NCBI RefSeq assembly: GCF_010091925.1
Contig: NZ_WVID01000018.1
Span: forward strand, 119,148 to 183,147
DNA from: Nostoc sp. B(2019)
GTDB lineage: Bacteria > Cyanobacteriota > Cyanobacteriia > Cyanobacteriales > Nostocaceae
Length of the DNA stretch: 64,000 bases
Direction: 5' to 3'
Of this stretch, positions 52,011-60,459 are shown in pieces. Both the position numbers and the translations under genes were made by a program. The first letter of the stretch is position 1; each line of letters opens with the position of its first letter. The notes below the pieces were generated by a model. The model was not told where the DNA came from. It made no database searches and saw only the letters and a program-made list of their open reading frames with translations.

Positions 52011-52747
52011 AACCGCACTTTGTATAAATCGAATAACTCTCCTGATTGCTGGGCTACAATCTTAGCACCAACAGCTTTAATCATTTTTTCCCACTCAGCC
52101 ACAGGCTCTAGAAATACCTCAGCACCCAAATAAGTTTCCAGAACTGCCCAATCTTCTGCTAAAGGTTGTTCTGGATTAAGGATATCAAACACAAACTGTC
52201 CACCTGGTTTCAATACCCGTTTGACCTCGACCAACACAGCATTCCAGTATTCTAGGGGAAAATAGCAGCTAAATCCTGTGGCGATCGCTAAGTCAAACTG
52301 ATCTAACGAGTAATTTAAATGATGCGCTGGGCCCAATGCAACACCTTTGAACAGCTTTGAGTTTAACTGCGAACCACGAGAATTGAGAGTATCTCTTGCT
52401 ATATTACTGACTTCTTGCCCATAAAAAAATGCTTGCCAATCCCGCCAAGGATAGATCAAAAAGCTGACACCGCAGCCAATATCTAAACAGTGCTGGTTTT
52501 TTTGAGGTTGAGCAATTTCCCAGAAAGGAGAAACAATTTTGCCTGCTAATATCCCAGTAATCCACTCTCGAAATATTGGCATTGCCTGGACTTCTGTTGG
52601 TAGTTCAAAGGATTGATTTTGATACTGTTGGTTGAAGCGATATGCTACTTGCGCTATTTGCTGTTGCCATTTATCTGAGTGATGAACATTGCTTGTGTAA
52701 GGAGTTTGTGAGGTGGACAGACGTTTTTGGTATGGCTTTTCAGACAT
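52007..52747 (-). CDS. Class I SAM-dependent methyltransferase
   Basis: 246 residues. The SAM-binding motif I is HCLDIGCGVSFLIYPW (about 86-101); post-motif DLAIATGFSCYFPLEYW and the strand KRVLKPGGQFVFDILNP (about 176-192) complete a Rossmann methyltransferase. The N-terminal 70 residues are Gln-rich and unusual, with an ELPTEVQAMPIFREWI stretch. The substrate is not evident. It converges on the HhH gene with a short 3' overlap. Confidence 0.82.
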   Translation of the reverse strand: MSEKPYQKRLSTSQTPYTSNVHHSDKWQQQIAQVAYRFNQQYQNQSFELPTEVQAMPIFREWITGILAGKIVSPFWEIAQPQKNQHCLDIGCGVSFLIYPWRDWQAFFYGQEVSNIARDTLNSRGSQLNSKLFKGVALGPAHHLNYSLDQFDLAIATGFSCYFPLEYWNAVLVEVKRVLKPGGQFVFDILNPEQPLAEDWAVLETYLGAEVFLEPVAEWEKMIKAVGAKIVAQQSGELFDLYKVRF

Positions 52748-52936
52748 TAGGTTTACACGGTTCCTTGAGGACTTCGGTCAAGTTATATTGGATACAAAGT
52801 AACAAAATTTTGAGTAAAGGTAGAGTTCCTGTCAAGGTAAGCTCATCTAATTTGGTAGAGATTATTTTCCAAGTTGGCAAAAAAGCTGTTATGAGAGCGT
52901 CGTTTGGAAAAATATAGGCGATCGCCTACAACTACC

Positions 52937-53926
52937 TTAGTACTTGTCAAACAAGAATGACTCGCCCTCAAGATACGGAGGAATATGCTCCCTAGCTATA
53001 TATTTCACTGTTTCTGAAATCCCCTCATGCTCTTGTGGATTATTCACATGAAAAGAAAGCACTTCTATCAGTGCCATGAGCAAGAAACTTTCTGTAATTT
53101 GTAAGTAATTTTCAGGTAGTTTTCGGATAGTTTGATAACCTTCAAAAAACGAAGCTCTGACAGTAGGAAGTAAATATTGAAGCGAACTAGCAACATCATA
53201 AAGATAGTATCCAAACCCACAGACAGCGAAATCGATTGGACGGAATTCCTCGTTATTCAATAGATAGTTGCCTTCATGAAGGTCAGCGTGAATCAGTCCC
53301 CAGATATCTTGTGTTTGACCAAGTGTTTCTATCATCCCTTGAACTCGGCTAACTGCTACTTCGAGGATCTTGTAATTCTCTGCTGAAATCAATTCTTGTA
53401 ACACTGCTGGATAAAGTGCTAAGAGTGCTGCTTGCAGCCGATTCTGATCGTAGGCTGGGCGAACAAAGTTTTGTGGCAGTTGCCATTGATTACTATGTTG
53501 GTGCAATCGAGCTAGCAACAAACCGAGTTGGTAAGCTTGTTGTGGGGTTCGATGAGAATTAAGAATGTTGCCATCAATCCAGTGCAACAATGAGCAATAA
53601 AACACTTCTTTGGTTTCATCTGTCAAAACTTGAGTAACCCACTGATCTTGTAGATTTTTTACTGGCTCCTGCACAACTATCTCTGTATCACGGTGCAAGG
53701 CAGCAAGCCACAGAAGTTCAGATTTAATAACATCGGGTCTTTGCCATACATTGTCCTGGAGTCTAGATATTGGTTGGTGAATACGCAGAAGAAATTTTTT
53801 CTGTTGTATTTCTACGCAAAAGGTTACGCTTCCACTATGACCTAAAAACCAAAGTTTCCCTTGAGCCATACCATACTGGTCAAGTGCAGCTTTTGCGATG
53901 TAGTCATAGGCGCTAGTTTGTGTCAT
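52937..53926 (-). CDS. Phosphotransferase (APH/choline kinase-like fold) family protein
   Basis: 329 residues from ATG 53926 (MTQTSAYDYI). The kinase-like catalytic core is LIHADLHEGNYLLN (Brenner-type H-x-D-x4-N, about 210-223) followed by PIDFAVCGFGYYLYDVASSL, where the Asp of IDF is the metal ligand. Upstream LLRIHQP and a GxLW loop fit the APH nucleotide-binding lobe. Such enzymes phosphorylate small molecules (aminoglycosides, homoserine, choline, fructosamine); which one cannot be told. It is followed upstream by the hicBA pair on the same strand. Confidence 0.8.
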   Translation of the reverse strand: MTQTSAYDYIAKAALDQYGMAQGKLWFLGHSGSVTFCVEIQQKKFLLRIHQPISRLQDNVWQRPDVIKSELLWLAALHRDTEIVVQEPVKNLQDQWVTQVLTDETKEVFYCSLLHWIDGNILNSHRTPQQAYQLGLLLARLHQHSNQWQLPQNFVRPAYDQNRLQAALLALYPAVLQELISAENYKILEVAVSRVQGMIETLGQTQDIWGLIHADLHEGNYLLNNEEFRPIDFAVCGFGYYLYDVASSLQYLLPTVRASFFEGYQTIRKLPENYLQITESFLLMALIEVLSFHVNNPQEHEGISETVKYIAREHIPPYLEGESFLFDKY

Positions 53927-54066
53927 GCTTCCACAACGTTTTGCTATACCTGCTTTAACATTAATATTCACCGACAACCTAAGCGGCACAATGACCAAGC
54001 TCACCGGACGCAGATAACCTTTGTTACTCAACCGACCATATTACGGCATTCCGGTGCTGCGACGAG

Positions 54067-54306
54067 TCAAATCTGATTGTAGGCGTTTAAGAATTCTTCT
54101 CTGGAAACGCCAACTTGTGTGCAGACTGCTCTCAGAGTGCCACTTTTGATTTTGGAGTGGTTCGGCATGACTAATGGTGTTTCCGTACCATCTTCGTTCT
54201 CTTTTTTCATAACTATATGCTCACGTTCACGAACCACTACAAAACCCAGCAACTCAAATGCTGCGATTACTCGACGTTGTGGGGCATCTACCGGAAATTT
54301 CGCCAT
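54067..54306 (-). CDS. hicA: HicA-family mRNA interferase toxin
   Basis: 79 residues. VIAAFELLGFVVVREREHIVMKKENEDGTETPLVMPNHSKIKSGTLRAVCTQVGVSREEFL matches the YcfA/HicA dsRBD-like fold, with the catalytic His in REREHIVMKK. It cleaves mRNA when free of HicB. Its ATG overlaps the last base of hicB, so the two are coupled with the antitoxin first. Confidence 0.85.
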   Translation of the reverse strand: MAKFPVDAPQRRVIAAFELLGFVVVREREHIVMKKENEDGTETPLVMPNHSKIKSGTLRAVCTQVGVSREEFLNAYNQI

Positions 54307-54527
54307 TAAACAGCAATCTCTGCCTCAGCGATAAAAACTTCGACGGAAGGTGTATCGTCAAGAATATTCTTACCGAAGACTTCAATATAGCAAGCGATCG
54401 CCGACTTCACATCGGCTAAGGCTTCTTCATAGGTATCGCCCTGACCAACAACCGCTCCTACAACGCCAACTGGGTAAGCAACATATCCATCTGAATGCTT
54501 CTCAATGATGATTTTAAATTGCTTCAT
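54306..54527 (-). CDS. hicB: HicB-family antitoxin
   Basis: 73 residues. FKIIIEKHSDGYVAYPVGVVGAVVGQGDTYEEALADVKSAIACYIEVFG is the HicB partial RNase H fold that binds and blocks HicA. It is short and lacks a C-terminal DNA-binding domain, which suggests that it does not autoregulate by itself. It starts at ATG 54527, preceded by GGAAAAGCCC. Order hicB-hicA with a 1-base overlap. Confidence 0.82.
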   Translation of the reverse strand: MKQFKIIIEKHSDGYVAYPVGVVGAVVGQGDTYEEALADVKSAIACYIEVFGKNILDDTPSVEVFIAEAEIAV

Positions 54528-55005
54528 GGGCTTTTCCTGATAAGAATATCAAAGCTCAGTTTTGCTTGAATGTTATTTGGCTAGAATCAATTACCCCCAT
54601 ATTGTCATACACATCTGTGTAATACCAGGAAGTAGAACCACAAATTTTAATTGTGATTTTCTCTCTGACTAAACATAAGATAGCTTTGTTTGGAGACTTT
54701 CTTACATTTGAAGGAGGATCAAAAACGATAGCCACTCCAGTCCTAGTTGAAACAGTTTGTAAAAAATAGAATCCCGACGCATTAAAGATTTTACTTTATT
54801 TTTTAACCCAGCAATATATCTAAAATATCTCTCCATATAGCTATTTTCTAAATTTTTAACCAGTATAAAAACTCACTGTGATAATGGAGCGATCGCAAAT
54901 GTACAAAAACCTAGAAAAATAGAATATCTGCATTGCATAGTCTATATTGATTTCAACAAAAAAATTTCTTTTTGAGCTAACCGAAGAGTATTTTGGGTGT
55001 AACAA
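54528..55005. other. AT-rich region with a decayed reading frame
   Basis: About 480 bases between hicB and the divergent phosphodiester glycosidase gene. It contains one decayed SH3-like coding remnant (54556-54797, minus) and otherwise no feature I can support. Confidence 0.5.
54556..54797 (-). pseudogene. 5'-truncated SH3-like domain fragment
   Basis: On the minus strand one frame is open from about 54797 to TGA at 54556. It reads ..AIVFDPPSNVRKSPNKAILC then EKITIKICG..WYYTDVYDNMGVIDSS, which has the form of bacterial SH3b domains (NVR.SP....I at the first strand, W.YT/KV later). There is no in-frame ATG before the domain, and a different frame carries an ATG at the expected signal-peptide position, suggesting a frameshifted secreted SH3-domain protein. 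Evidence is by eye only. Confidence 0.45.
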
Positions 55006-55884
55006 GTGAGAAAAATCTGGCTACTGATGACATTAGTTGGTTTGGGGATATGGCTTGTCTTACGTTCCTATCCACCGTCTGTATCTTCAGTTATACCAAC
55101 TGTTAAAGCTTCACCATCAAAAACTATCCGCTACCTTAAGCGTACCTTGTCCCAAAGTGTAGCTCATATCCTTGTGATTCCAGCTAATAGCCGATTTTTG
55201 GTAACTCCTGCATTATCATCCTCATTAAATACTGTAGAGGAATTTGCCCAGAAGCATCAAGCGATCGCGATCTTAAACGCAGGCTTTTTTGACCCAGCTA
55301 ACCGAAAATCTACATCCTATATTGTCATTTCTGGTCAAGTAGTGGCTGACCCCAAAGAAAACGAGCGACTGGTGAATAATCCCAACTTAAAACCTTACCT
55401 GAGTCAGATTTTCAATCGCACAGAATTACGGCGCTATTCATGTGGACAGACCATCCGTTATGATATTTCCCTGCATAGTGAGTCACCGCCAGCAGGTTGT
55501 CAGTTAGTTGATGCCATAGGCGCAGGGCCACGCCTGTTACCAGAACTCACCTTAGTAAAAGAGGGCTTTGTAGATAATGCTAATGGAAGAGATGCACTTG
55601 GCAGCAACCAACCCAACGCCAGAACAGCCGTAGGTATTACTCGTGATGGCAGTCTTATTTTAGTAATGGTGGCTCAAAAACCAAACGCTGCCGCTAATGG
55701 GATATCCTTACCAGCACTAGCAGATTTGATGAAAACCCTTGGTGCTCAAAAAGCGATGAACCTAGATGGAGGAAGTTCGTCTTCACTTTATTACAAGGGC
55801 AAGACCTTTTATGGGAAAGTTGATTTAGAGGGAAATCCCATCAAGCGACCTGTGAAGTCAGTTTTATTGGTTCAGGAAAACTGA
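55006..55884 (+). CDS. Phosphodiester glycosidase (NAGPA-like) family protein
   Basis: 292 residues. N-terminal hydrophobic segment (about 4-20, LLMTLVGLGIWLVLRSYPP) anchors or exports it. The catalytic-fold block AILNAGFFDPANRKSTSYIVISGQVV (about 86-111), then DAIGAGPRLL, NARTAVGITRDGSLILVMV and KAMNLDGGSSSSLYY (about 246-260) are the NAGPA/phosphodiester alpha-GlcNAcase-type signature. Likely acts on glycosyl phosphodiesters in the periplasm or wall. Start is GTG 55006. Cyanobacterial members are common. Confidence 0.85.
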   Translation: MRKIWLLMTLVGLGIWLVLRSYPPSVSSVIPTVKASPSKTIRYLKRTLSQSVAHILVIPANSRFLVTPALSSSLNTVEEFAQKHQAIAILNAGFFDPANRKSTSYIVISGQVVADPKENERLVNNPNLKPYLSQIFNRTELRRYSCGQTIRYDISLHSESPPAGCQLVDAIGAGPRLLPELTLVKEGFVDNANGRDALGSNQPNARTAVGITRDGSLILVMVAQKPNAAANGISLPALADLMKTLGAQKAMNLDGGSSSSLYYKGKTFYGKVDLEGNPIKRPVKSVLLVQEN

Positions 55885-56011
55885 TCAAAGTTTAGAGGTT
55901 CAAATAGTTCCTCACAAATTTCTCAAGTTTTGCAACTAGTGTGATTGTTAAGGGCGATCGCAATCTAAATTTGCAGTTACAAGACCTGAGCAGTAGTTAA
56001 GGAGGTTGGCT

Positions 56012-56203
56012 ATGACAAAAGAATATATGGATGCTTTAGAAGCATTCGTTGATAAGTTGACATTAGCCGCAGTCTTAGAGATGTTAGAGCGAATATCTCA
56101 CAAAAAAGCCGAAAATCTCAGGACTCATTGGAAAGATGAGACTTCAGCAAAGCTTTGGGACAAAGCTGCTAGACAAATAGAACAGATAAATATTGATGTC
56201 TGA
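56012..56203 (+). CDS. Small helical protein of unknown function
   Basis: 63 residues (MTKEYMDALEAFVDKLTLAAVLEMLERISHKKAENLRTHWKDETSAKLWDKAARQ then a short end). The ATG at 56012 sits 6 bases after GGAGG, a strong ribosome-binding site, which supports expression. Mixed-charge, fully helical. No family recognised. A hairpin terminator follows at 56212-56233. Confidence 0.6.
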   Translation: MTKEYMDALEAFVDKLTLAAVLEMLERISHKKAENLRTHWKDETSAKLWDKAARQIEQINIDV

Positions 56204-56211
56204 GTCAACAA

Positions 56212-56233
56212 CCGCACCCACTCTTGGATGCGG
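56212..56233 (+). terminator. Hairpin terminator after the small gene
   Basis: CCGCA-C-CCA / TGG-A-TGCGG (one mismatch, loop CTCT) followed by CTTTT, beginning 9 bases past the stop codon of the 56012 gene. Confidence 0.6.
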
Positions 56234-56303
56234 CTTTTGATTCAAGCTTCCACTTCAGGACAGACTAAAATCTGTCAAATTTGACCTTTAAACTCAGATA
56301 CTC

Positions 56304-56426
56304 CTATCCCAATTTTTTATCAGGCACTCTGAGTTCACGCGTTGCTCCTCCTTGGCGATTGTCAGGCGCTCCCACTTTAGGAGGTTTAAAATTAGCTTTT
56401 CTCAATACTTCTTCTCGTTGTGCCAT
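56304..56426 (-). CDS. Short ORF with a DUF928-like VGAPDNRQGGATR motif
   Basis: 40 codons on the minus strand, ATG 56426 to TAG 56304. It carries NFKPPKVGAPDNRQGGATRE, which closely resembles the GAPGRR..GGGTRG start of DUF928 proteins. AGGA lies about 10 bases ahead of the ATG. It may be a genuine small protein or a remnant of a larger secreted one. Too short to judge; real function unknown. Confidence 0.4.
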   Translation of the reverse strand: MAQREEVLRKANFKPPKVGAPDNRQGGATRELRVPDKKLG

Positions 56427-56579
56427 GTTTACCGCTTTCCTTTTCCATTCTATTTAACTCAAGTCTGCTTTCAGACTTGCTCAGCCATGCTAAGCAAACT
56501 AAAGCAATGCTTTCTCTAGAGTTATCGAAGTTTTCTCAAGGATTTATGCAAGGAGAGCAAATGATTTTTGCAATCTGCT

Positions 56580-56810
56580 TTAACTATCGGTTGTATCATG
56601 TCGGGGTATTGCTGTAGGATACTGACTACTTTCAGTTGGCGGAGATTTAATTTCTCCCTCGCAGTAACCCAGTTCGTACATACTAGCAGCTTGAGAATCT
56701 TGTTCTGGCGGCGCTTTGGGTTTTCCAGCCCAGACATCAGATTTTCCTAAGTTAAACCAATCTTCATCAGTCATGTCTGAGCCGAATGTGTTCTCCGTTG
56801 TTATTTTCAT
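56580..56810 (-). CDS. Small acidic protein of unknown function
   Basis: 76 residues: MKITTENTFGSDMTDEDWFNLGKSDVWAGKPKAPPEQDSQAASMYELGYCEGEI then a Pro/Ser/Thr-rich tail. The Trp/Gly/Asp-rich middle (DWFNLGKSDVWAGKPK) and YELGYCEG resemble a recurring motif of short cyanobacterial proteins, but I cannot name the family. Composition argues for a real gene. An alternative start is ATG 56774. Confidence 0.5.
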   Translation of the reverse strand: MKITTENTFGSDMTDEDWFNLGKSDVWAGKPKAPPEQDSQAASMYELGYCEGEIKSPPTESSQYPTAIPRHDTTDS

Positions 56811-57145
56811 GTAGGCATCTCCACTTGTTTTAAACGCGTTAGCTTCTTTCTGTAACTATGCTGGAATGCTACAAAGAGTAGTTACTTTACGGATACGCTT
56901 TTGAGTGGCTAGGAGTTTCAGCATTTATAATTATTTGATCTTTGCACTACTGTTTGACAAAAATCTTGTACCGTTGGAAGGAACTGCTAACTCTGCACTG
57001 AGCACTCTTCATTGATTTTGGAATTTCATACTTCAATTCAGCAACGCCGAAAGTTTGCCAAAACGATATTGTTTAATCACATTCCACTCGTAGCTAATTT
57101 CGCTTCATAATGAAGAAAGATTAAGCTGCACTCAGAAAACTCCGC
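56811..57145. other. Gene-free stretch
   Basis: 335 bases, no supportable coding frame. Contains degenerate GCACTGAGCACTC heptamer-like units near 56994-57006; the last 80 bases are the leader of the zinc peptidase gene. Confidence 0.5.
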
Positions 57146-57826
57146 ATGAGCCAAACTGCCCTAAATTTAGTTGCAATATCTATTTTTCTCATAACCCTTT
57201 CCACCCTACTGGGGCCATTCATTCACTTGTCGCCTACAGTACCAGCACTTGCTACCTTCACCATCTTGGGTATAGCCACATTAGATAGTTTTGGCTTGCA
57301 AGGTAAGGGAGGTACGATCTTTTTAGATTGGATTGCTGGTTTCTCTCCTGAACACCGCGATCGCATTGTCCATCACGAAGCAGGGCATTTTCTTGTTGCT
57401 TACTTATTAGATATTCCTGTTACCAACTACACACTCAGCGCGTGGGAAGCTTGGAAGCAGGGGCAAGTTGGGCAAGGTGGTGTTACTTTTGATGATGCAG
57501 AATTAGCAACTCAACTGGAAATGGGAAAAATCAGCGCCCAAATGCTAGATCGCTACTGCACTATTTGGATGGCGGGTATTGCTGCTGAAACCCTAGCTTT
57601 TGACAATGCTGAAGGTGGAGCTGATGACAAAAATAAGCTAGCAGGTGTATTGACAGTTTTGGGCTTTTCTGAATTTATTTGCCAGCAGAAACAGCGGTTT
57701 CATGCCCTTCAGGCAAAAAACTTACTGCAAGAAAATTGGTCTAGTTACCAAGCTTTAGTCAAGGCTATGCAACAACGTGCCTCAGTAGCAGATTGTCAAA
57801 GTGCGATTGAGAGTGCTGAGTTCTGA
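57146..57826 (+). CDS. FtsH-like zinc metalloprotease without AAA domain
   Basis: 226 residues. Two N-terminal hydrophobic segments (about 7-28 and 33-48) precede a peptidase domain with HEAGH at 77-81 in RIVHHEAGHFLVAYLLDIPV, the zinc site of M41-type peptidases. GMAA-like IAAETLAFDNAEGGADDKNKL (about 149-169) gives the third ligand region. There is no ATPase domain, so it is the reduced, FtsHi-like or Zn-protease type found in cyanobacteria and plastids. Membrane-bound; substrate unknown. Confidence 0.8.
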   Translation: MSQTALNLVAISIFLITLSTLLGPFIHLSPTVPALATFTILGIATLDSFGLQGKGGTIFLDWIAGFSPEHRDRIVHHEAGHFLVAYLLDIPVTNYTLSAWEAWKQGQVGQGGVTFDDAELATQLEMGKISAQMLDRYCTIWMAGIAAETLAFDNAEGGADDKNKLAGVLTVLGFSEFICQQKQRFHALQAKNLLQENWSSYQALVKAMQQRASVADCQSAIESAEF

Positions 57827-57909
57827 GTTACAGCGAGTTTTTTATGAATAGACACAGTAAGGTGGGCATTAAAATGCCAGCCCTGCAAGCAACTCAGTAC
57901 TCAGCTCTA

Positions 57910-58929
57910 TTAGGAAGAAACAGCTTTTAAATGTGAGACAGGGGATGAATATTCCCAGCCGATCGCCCGGTTACGTCCAGCAGCTTTAGCTTGCAATAGG
58001 CATTGATCAGCACGATACAGTAGACTTTCTCCCTGATCATCATCCTCTGCTTCTAGACAGGCTGTGCCCAGGCTAATCGTAATATTAATAGTGAGTTTAT
58101 TGTTGAGTGCAAACGGCTGCTCGCTAACTATGCGATTGAGACGACGTGCCACACCTAATGCTTCTTCACCTGTAGTGTGAGCCAAAAGAATCACGAATTC
58201 TTCGCCACCATAGCGAAATGCAGTATCTTGAAAACGCAAATTGTGTCGCAGCCGAGTACACAGCAATTGCAAGAGGCGATCGCCAATTAAATGCCCATGA
58301 GTATCATTGACTTTCTTGAAATAATCCACATCCAAAATAATCAAACTCATCGGCTCTCGCTGAGTCCTAGCTTTTTGAATTTGCCTGGGTAAGTCCCATT
58401 CCAAAGCACGGCGATTATTCATTTCTGTTAATGAATCAGCCAAGGCGATCGCTGACAATAAATCATTTGTCCGCATCAGATCGCGGTACTTTTGTGCTTT
58501 CCGCAAGCCAACTGTCAATTGGGCTAGTATTAATTGATGGTTGGTAGTCAATGCCTTAGAGTCTATTTCATCTTCAGAAAGCTGCCAAATATAAGCATCG
58601 GCTCCTTGTTTTAGGGCAGCAGCAGTCATTTCTACTTCCCTCTGCCAGCCATACATACTTCTATCAGCAAGCTGCTGGGGACGATCTTCAAAGAGAATAC
58701 AGTATATCCAGGATAGGTTTGTCTGATCTTTAAGCCAACAACACAGTTCCATACTGCCATCCAGGCTAGCCTGCACAAGTATTACATCGGGCGGCGTAAT
58801 TTGAATGCGGGATACTGCCTGCTCTAAATTGGTAATAACTTCTACACTAAAAGCGCTTGCATAACAGATCTGATCTGGAAGTGTAACCAGAAAGTTATTA
58901 CTTCCAAAGACCAGAATAGAAATATTCAT
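57910..58929 (-). CDS. Diguanylate cyclase (GGDEF) with degenerate receiver-like N-terminus
   Basis: Makes cyclic di-GMP. 339 residues. The C-terminal GGDEF domain has LADSLTEMNNRRALEW at its start, LDVDYFKKVNDTHGHLIGD (199-217), catalytic GGEEF at 241-245, and an RFQD I-site at 232-235 (five residues before GGEEF) for product inhibition. The N-terminal 125 residues have a receiver-like fold, but the position of the phospho-Asp reads LVQAS (about 51-55), so it is unlikely to be phosphorylated there. Soluble. No cognate partner nearby. Confidence 0.88.
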   Translation of the reverse strand: MNISILVFGSNNFLVTLPDQICYASAFSVEVITNLEQAVSRIQITPPDVILVQASLDGSMELCCWLKDQTNLSWIYCILFEDRPQQLADRSMYGWQREVEMTAAALKQGADAYIWQLSEDEIDSKALTTNHQLILAQLTVGLRKAQKYRDLMRTNDLLSAIALADSLTEMNNRRALEWDLPRQIQKARTQREPMSLIILDVDYFKKVNDTHGHLIGDRLLQLLCTRLRHNLRFQDTAFRYGGEEFVILLAHTTGEEALGVARRLNRIVSEQPFALNNKLTINITISLGTACLEAEDDDQGESLLYRADQCLLQAKAAGRNRAIGWEYSSPVSHLKAVSS

Positions 58930-59976
58930 TGCTTTGCTTCTACCCTATTTCTATTTCAAGGGGATCAACCTAGTAAAACTTGCCGCTATTCTTGCTAGTA
59001 ATAAAAATTCCGGGATTTTTGGCTAGGGTATATTCCTGATATTTGGTCATTTTACTGCTAAATCTACAATAATATTGCACTTTTAATCTCCTCTTAAGAC
59101 TTTATCTTTACTATAGTCCTACGCACTGCAACTTATGATACCTAATGTCATCTTTACAGTATTTTTTTTCAAACGGTATAAATACTGAATATTCTTCTTC
59201 AACATAAAAGTATTACTGTAATTTCCAGGTGTTAGTTATTTGAGATAATTGCAAAATCAAGATTTTTCACTATTCACCATTTCAGGCAAGAAAATTTTTT
59301 TTCAACTTGAATATAAACTTTAAGAATTTACTAAATTTTTCATTCAACTGTAAAATCCGAGATATTGTATTATGGACTATAAATATGCTAATTTTTAACG
59401 CATTTAAATAGTATCTAGCCAATAAGTAGATTACTTGCCATTGCATTTATTCGTTGTAGAGAGAAATACAATATCTCAAAATTGGCACTTAATAATTTGG
59501 TTTTTCGATCTCTCGCTTCGTTGCTATCCCGCCCAGAAAGAAATTTCCGCGCTAATACCTCAACTCCATGCTTTGTGAACTCAAATTATAATTCAGTCTT
59601 CTTTAGAAGGCTTTAGCTATTGTTGAGAATGATGTAAAATCATCAGTTTTAATTTACTTTCGCTATGAGCCTACAACTTGAATCATAGTTAGAATATGTG
59701 TTTAATGACATGACATTAACAAAAATGTATGGCAATTTAAGACTTTTGCAATAAGTCTAATGTATGTGTGTATTAGAAATAAAAACTTTTTCTTATTGTA
59801 ATTTTTTGTATTAATTTACTTATTCATATCATTTTAATTAAATAAAAAAGATAATTTGAAAAACTCCCCTCAGATGAGGGGATAAATGTGAGTACGCTCA
59901 TTTAAAGAGCGGAAAAATTAGGAAAGAATTTTTTGGTTCAACTCGCTATTGATCTAAACTTTTGCTAAAAATTAGA
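58930..59976. other. Long AT-rich gene-free region (about 1 kb)
   Basis: The largest gap in the window, strongly AT-rich, with no open frame that looks coding and no repeat I recognise apart from the hairpin at 59866-59881. It may hold promoters for the diguanylate cyclase gene, or untranslated RNA; I can support neither from sequence alone. Confidence 0.5.
59866..59881 (-). terminator. Rho-independent-type terminator for the copper-chaperone-like gene
   Basis: CCCCTCA / TGAGGGG, a 7-bp GC-rich stem with a 2-base loop. On the minus strand it is followed by AGTTTTTC. It lies about 95 bases past the stop of the gene at 59977. Confidence 0.75.
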
Positions 59977-60177
59977 TTAATAACCTTCAATTGTGTAACC
60001 AGCAGCAACAATTACCTGTTTAATTGACTCTTCAGAAGCGGCTGATTCTACTGTGACAGTTTTATCGTTGACATCAACATCCACCTTGGCATCAGGTTCC
60101 ATTACGTGAATCGATTCAGTAATTGTATCTGCACATTTTTCACAAGTAATATTCGATACTTTCAGTTTTAGTGCCAT
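59977..60177 (-). CDS. Heavy-metal-associated (HMA) domain protein, Atx1-like copper chaperone
   Basis: 66 residues. The metal loop is NITCEKCADTI with Cys-x2-Cys at about 12-15, and the beta-alpha fold (KLKVSNITC.., VDVDVNDKTVTVESAASEESIKQVIVAAGYTIEGY) is the HMA/Atx1 type. It would carry Cu(I) or another soft metal to a P-type ATPase or thylakoid protein; none is adjacent. Cyanobacterial Atx1 has an HG after the helix whereas this one has AAGYTI, so the exact metal is uncertain. A GC-rich hairpin terminator follows. Confidence 0.85.
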   Translation of the reverse strand: MALKLKVSNITCEKCADTITESIHVMEPDAKVDVDVNDKTVTVESAASEESIKQVIVAAGYTIEGY

Positions 60178-60459
60178 TTGTTACCTTGCTATGTGTATTC
60201 TAAATTATTTCTTAAGGATTAATATACTGAATTAAAATGCGATCGCTCATCCCGCTAGAGTTAGGTAATTGGGGTTAAATATCACAATCACTGTACATAA
60301 CTCACCAATTGGCAAACTTACCTAGCAGCAACACGAAACAAAATGCGAAAATATATAAACTTACAGAAAGGGTGAAGGATAAAAGCTAAAGGAGAAAGTA
60401 CGAGAAAATAGCCAACTGCTTTATACTTCACACTTCATACTTAATACTTCAGTTCACCC

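Noticed and set aside
53927..54066. GC-richer segment between the phosphotransferase and hicA, considered as an integron attC-type site
   Set aside because: No convincing core sites (RYYYAAC/GTTRRRY pair) or symmetric structure could be found, and no integrase is nearby.
56420..56617. 65-residue plus-strand frame
   Set aside because: Leu/Ser/Phe-rich, overlaps two better-supported minus-strand small genes and lacks any recognised feature.
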